From contig JAJEIT010000094.1 in assembly GCA_022827945.1 (NCBI GenBank), positions 1-64,000 on the forward strand: DNA of 64,000 bases. The letters run 5' to 3'. The translations under genes were made by a program, and so were the position numbers. Positions 61,147 through 64,000 of this stretch are shown here, in pieces. This DNA comes from Dehalococcoidia bacterium. Its GTDB lineage: Bacteria > Chloroflexota > Dehalococcoidia > Tepidiformales > Tepidiformaceae. Under the pieces are notes generated by a model. It was not told the DNA's origin and did no database searches. It saw only the letters and a list, made by a program, of their open reading frames with translations. How positions within the stretch are numbered: the first letter of the stretch is position 1; each line of letters begins with the position of its first letter.

Positions 61147-62291
61147 GCCCGTGTCAGCTCCCGCTGGCTCGCCTGCGCCTCCGCCACCTGCCCGCGCTCG
61201 TAGAGCAGCCGCTCGTAGTACGCCATCACGCGGCGCGCCACGTTCTCCCAACTGTAGTGCGATGCCTGGGCCTGGCCCTGCTCCGCCAGCGCCTCGCGCA
61301 GGTCGTGGTCGTGCTGCAGACGCAACACCGCATCGGCGAGCGCTGCGTCGTCCTTGGGCGGGACCAGCAGCCCGTCGACTTCGTTCGTGATCACCCCCGC
61401 GAATCCCTCGATGTTGCTCGCGACCACTGGGAGCCGCGCCGCCATCGCCTCCAGCAGCGCGATTCCCTGGCTCTCGTTGCCCGTCGCCGGCGAGCAGAAG
61501 GCGTGCGCGCTGTGGTGGTACCGCGGCAGCTCGCCGTAAGGCACGTTCGAGCGGAACACCACGTTCTCGTCCGGCCCCACGATCCGCTCGTACCTGCGGA
61601 AGCTGCCTGCGCCCACTACGATCAGCCGGCTCCGGGGCTCCGCCTCGCGGATGCGCCGGAACGCCCGCAAGGCGTACTTCAGCCCCTTGCGCTTCTCCGG
61701 GCGCCCCACGAAGAGCAGGTTGAAGCAGTCGTCGTCGAACTCCGGCAGGGGCTCGTGCTCCGCGGCAAAGTGCCCGAAGTCGATGCCGTTCGGGATCAGG
61801 TTGAAATACCCGGGGAAGTACCGCCCGACCAGCCGCGCGGCGGCCGGCGATACCGCGATCTTTCCTTCCAGCTGCCGGAACCAGCGCCGGATCAGCGGCC
61901 GCGAGTACCCGTACAGCCGGTTGCCGCCCTCCTTCGCCGCATGGAACGTCCCCACGTTCACCGCCTGCGAGTGGCGGAGCACCTGGTACGGCAGCAGCGG
62001 CATCAGCGGCTCGTGCAGGTGAACGATCTCGAACGCCCCCTCGCCCAGCAGACTCTCGATCGCCCGCCCCTTCCAGGTGAAGCTGATGCGCGCCATCGAG
62101 CCGCTCGCTGGCACGGCCCGCGGCCGCCCCATCACGACGCAGTCCTCCTCCGCCCCCTCCGGGTCCGACGCCGGCGCGAGGATGGTGATCTCGTGCCCCC
62201 ACTCGCGGAATTGCGCCCCGAGCTGGCCGATGTGGCGGTTGACCCCGCTCGGCACGGACCAGTCGTACGGCGATACGAGCGCGATCCTCAT
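61143..62291 (-). CDS. GT4 glycosyltransferase (PimA-like)
   Basis: 382-aa GT-B glycosyltransferase. RIALVSPYDWSVPSGVNRHI, then GQLGAQFREWGHE is the N-terminal PimA-type motif; NLIPNGIDFGHF, LLFVGRPEKRKGLKYAL and ATGNESQGIALLEAMAARLP (EX7E-like donor site) follow. PimA puts mannose on phosphatidylinositol, and the neighbouring PgsA-like and acyltransferase genes support such a role. The start is ATG 62291, overlapping the PHP stop (ATGA). Confidence 0.85.
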   Translation of the reverse strand: MRIALVSPYDWSVPSGVNRHIGQLGAQFREWGHEITILAPASDPEGAEEDCVVMGRPRAVPASGSMARISFTWKGRAIESLLGEGAFEIVHLHEPLMPLLPYQVLRHSQAVNVGTFHAAKEGGNRLYGYSRPLIRRWFRQLEGKIAVSPAAARLVGRYFPGYFNLIPNGIDFGHFAAEHEPLPEFDDDCFNLLFVGRPEKRKGLKYALRAFRRIREAEPRSRLIVVGAGSFRRYERIVGPDENVVFRSNVPYGELPRYHHSAHAFCSPATGNESQGIALLEAMAARLPVVASNIEGFAGVITNEVDGLLVPPKDDAALADAVLRLQHDHDLREALAEQGQAQASHYSWENVARRVMAYYERLLYERGQVAEAQASQRELTRA

Positions 62292-63028
62292 CGTCCGCTC
62301 ACCCACGTTCCTCGCCGTACCATCTTACGGGGCGTCGCCGAGAACCCCCACGCCAGCCCCAGCAGCGACTGCCCCAGCCCGATTTCCCGCAGCGTCGGCG
62401 GCCGTGAGTGCCCCTCGCGCACCGTCCCCGAGGCCAGCGCCGCGTGCAGTTCCTCCGCCGTACTCCCCTCGAACTCCGTCCAGCCCGTGCCCAGCTGTGG
62501 CAGGTGATGGCAGTCGCTTCCCCCGCACACCGGCAGCCCCCAGATTGCTGCGTTGCGCTCCGCCGTCTGGCGTGCGGTTACCCGACCCGCCGGACTCAGG
62601 TTCGCCTCGATCGCATCGAACATGACCCCCTCCTCCTCCCGCGCCACTACCCGGTCGATCGTGCGCCGGCTCAATGAGCGTGTTAGCCAGCTCATCGGGT
62701 GCGCCGCGATCGCGATTCCGCCCTGCGCGTGGATCGCCTCGATCGTCGCCTCCACCGACCGGAAGATCGGCGGCGTCTCCTCGATGAAGAGCGCGAGCAG
62801 GTGACCGTGCCGCGTCGTCATCTCCGCCCCCGGAACCACCTCCACCCGCCGCCCCCGCTTCGCCGCCAGCTCCCGCGCCTCCAGCCCGCCCCGCACGTCC
62901 TCGTGGTCGGTGATCGCGATCACGTCCAGGTCCGTCTCGTGCTCCGCCCGCTCCAAGACCGTCTCGACTGATGCCATCCCGTCCGAGATGCGGGTATGGA
63001 TGTGCAGATCCGCCTTACCCACAGCCAT
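62288..63028 (-). CDS. PHP-domain phosphoesterase
   Basis: 246 aa. The PHP metal motifs are visible: KADLHIHTRISDGMAS, IAITDHEDVRGG, VVPGAEMTTRHGHLLALF, GIAIAAHP and GGSDCHHLPQLG. Stand-alone members of this kind hydrolyse 3',5'-bisnucleotides or other phosphate esters (RNase AM/YciV-like). The specificity here is unknown. ATG 63028 has GGGAGG just upstream; the gene overlaps the acyltransferase by 14 bp. Confidence 0.85.
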   Translation of the reverse strand: MAVGKADLHIHTRISDGMASVETVLERAEHETDLDVIAITDHEDVRGGLEARELAAKRGRRVEVVPGAEMTTRHGHLLALFIEETPPIFRSVEATIEAIHAQGGIAIAAHPMSWLTRSLSRRTIDRVVAREEEGVMFDAIEANLSPAGRVTARQTAERNAAIWGLPVCGGSDCHHLPQLGTGWTEFEGSTAEELHAALASGTVREGHSRPPTLREIGLGQSLLGLAWGFSATPRKMVRRGTWVSGR

Positions 63029-63857
63029 GCACCTCCCAGTACGCCTCCAGCACCGTCCACTGTGAGGGATCACGGCGCAGGTGCGCTCCGAAGAGGTCCG
63101 CCCACCGCTGCGCCGCCGCGGCGATGGCCTCCTCCCGGTCTCCCTCCGACGGCACCGTGAACGGCTCGTGGACCCACGCCGTCTGATCGCGGGTTCCCCG
63201 CCGCGAGAGGAACAGCGGTATCACCGTCGCTCCGGAGCGGCGCGCCAGCTCCCAGGGGCCGCGCGGGAGCCGCACCCGTCGCCCCAGCAGCGTCGTGCAG
63301 ACGCCCCCGCCCGCCAGGTCGCGGTCCGCCAGCAGGGTCACCATGCCTCCCGCCCGCAGCTCGCGCAGCGCCTCCCGCGTGCCCCCCATGTCGACCTCCA
63401 CCACCCGTCCGCCCGCAATCTCCCGCAGCCGCGCCATCTCCCGCCCCAGCGCGGGCGGCTGCAGCGCTTCCACCATCTCCACCCAGCGCCGCCCGCGCTG
63501 CGCGACGGCCACCAGCGCCAGCTCCGGGTTTCCCGTGTGCGCGCTGGCGACGAGTACAGGGCCCGGCTCGAACAGTGCCGGGACGTGCTCCTCACCCACG
63601 ACTTGCAGGTGCTCCCGCTCGTAGCTGGCGTGGTCCCGGTAGGCCAGCGTGGCCAGGTCCACGTGATAGTTGGCCGCGTTTCGGAATGCCCTGCGGGATG
63701 CCTCCCGGGCCCGCTCCCGGTCCCCGTCGCAGGCCGGCAGCAAGTTCTCCTCGAGCCGCTCCCTCGCATTGGTCCGCATCGTCCACGCGACCCACGCGGC
63801 CGCCCGCGCCATCGCGTACCCCAGCCGCGGGAAACGTCCCGCCAGTGGCGCCCCCAC
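63015..63857 (-). CDS. LpxL/HtrB-type acyltransferase (PatA-like)
   Basis: About 280 aa from GTG 63857. The family motifs are VLVASAHTGNPELALVAV (H-x4-E catalytic pair), LLADRDLAGGGVCTTLLG, RLPRGPWELARRSGA and the C-terminal WTVLEAYWE. In Gram-negatives the family acylates lipid A; in actinobacteria (PatA) it acylates phosphatidylinositol mannosides, which fits the neighbours. The start is uncertain: a CTG at 63878 overlaps the upstream stop as CTGA and gives a more complete N-terminus (LTLTALKVGAPLAG), while ATG 63938 would overlap the upstream gene by 64 bp. Confidence 0.85.
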   Translation of the reverse strand: MGAPLAGRFPRLGYAMARAAAWVAWTMRTNARERLEENLLPACDGDRERAREASRRAFRNAANYHVDLATLAYRDHASYEREHLQVVGEEHVPALFEPGPVLVASAHTGNPELALVAVAQRGRRWVEMVEALQPPALGREMARLREIAGGRVVEVDMGGTREALRELRAGGMVTLLADRDLAGGGVCTTLLGRRVRLPRGPWELARRSGATVIPLFLSRRGTRDQTAWVHEPFTVPSEGDREEAIAAAAQRWADLFGAHLRRDPSQWTVLEAYWEVHGCG

Positions 63858-63874
63858 CTTGAGAGCGGTCAGCG

Positions 63875-64000
63875 TCAGGCTTCCTTCGAAGGTCCGTCCG
63901 AGGTAGGTGCTTCCCAAAACTCCCGGAACATATACCACTGCTCGGGGTACCGGCGGACGTACGCCTCGTGCGCGATCATGATCGCCTGTGTCAGAACCTG
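63875..64000 (-). CDS. LpxL/HtrB-type acyltransferase, C-terminal fragment (cut by window edge)
   Basis: Minus-strand frame open from the window end to a TGA at 63875-63877. It reads QVLTQAIMIAHEAYVRRYPE and then QWYMFREFWEAP, the typical end of LpxL/HtrB acyltransferases (x-PEQWxxxxxxW). It is a second, upstream copy of the same family as the next gene, so two acyltransferases probably act in series on one lipid. Confidence 0.7.
   Translation of the reverse strand, partial: QVLTQAIMIAHEAYVRRYPEQWYMFREFWEAPTSDGPSKEA

Overview
The window is high-GC DNA (about 70% by eye) packed with conserved housekeeping genes in long co-directional runs. Many of these genes overlap by four bases at stop and start. 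The gene content suggests Chloroflexota, probably a Dehalococcoidia-like lineage. Supporting signs are a tryptophan T-box operon, Aat, a SirB1/Crp pair, a split NurA/HAS-barrel/HerA operon, DUF2203, Ig-domain surface proteins and a phosphatidylinositol-mannoside-like lipid cluster. This placement is inference; no rRNA gene is present to anchor it.

Layout. 1-5.4 kb (+): leucine synthesis (leuC truncated at the edge, leuD, leuB), aat and citrate synthase. 5.4-7.35 kb (-): flavin reductase, an XRE regulator and a metallophosphoesterase. 7.4-21.9 kb (+): tsaE-tsaB-ndk-cyclophilin, then SirB1-crp-GDPD-hemW-selB-nurA-HAS-herA, ending in a sulfur-relay-like set (TusA-like, DsrE-like, and a TusA/MetE-like fusion). 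An MFS gene lies between on the minus strand. 21.9-26.8 kb: an accessory island with two secreted surface proteins (-), a small coiled-coil/TM gene (+), heptameric repeats, a 52-bp duplication, an AT-rich patch and a class II tRNA-like sequence with an unreadable anticodon arm. 26.8-33.8 kb (-): secDF, yajC, HD protein, xerC/D-type recombinase, tyrS, ribF. 33.9-34.3 kb (+): vanZ-like. 34.3-47 kb (-): one operon behind a T-box leader with a UGG specifier: CADD-like oxidase, trpS, trpE, Nudix-CMD fusion, HAD, small unknown, trpG, trpD, trpC, trpF, trpB, CPBP protease, trpA, aroH, scpA. 47-49.6 kb (-): alpha/beta hydrolase, DUF2203, glgC. 49.7-51.4 kb (+): nadE. 51.4-56.9 kb (-): small unknown, recJ, fabF, nnrD/E, acpS. 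56.9-60.5 kb (+): folD, prfB and a membrane-anchored metallopeptidase. 60.5-64 kb (-): CDP-alcohol phosphotransferase, GT4 mannosyltransferase-like, PHP and two LpxL-type acyltransferases, the upstream one cut by the edge.

Expression style. At least nine genes have a TANNNT box 6-9 nt before the start codon, the expected geometry of leaderless transcripts. Inside operons, starts overlap the upstream stop as ATGA, GTGA, TTGA and, in two places, apparently CTGA. The plus strand is C-rich whichever strand is coding, so the minus strand looks like the replication leading strand.

Most notable: a CADD-type self-sacrificing p-aminobenzoate synthase homologue as first gene of a tryptophan T-box operon; the TusA-like/DsrE/TusA-MetE cluster after NurA-HerA; heptamer repeats that have grown into the 3' ends of genes and supply their stop codons; an alpha/beta hydrolase with Ala at the nucleophile position; and a prfB with the usual programmed +1 frameshift plus a second, unexplained frame break.
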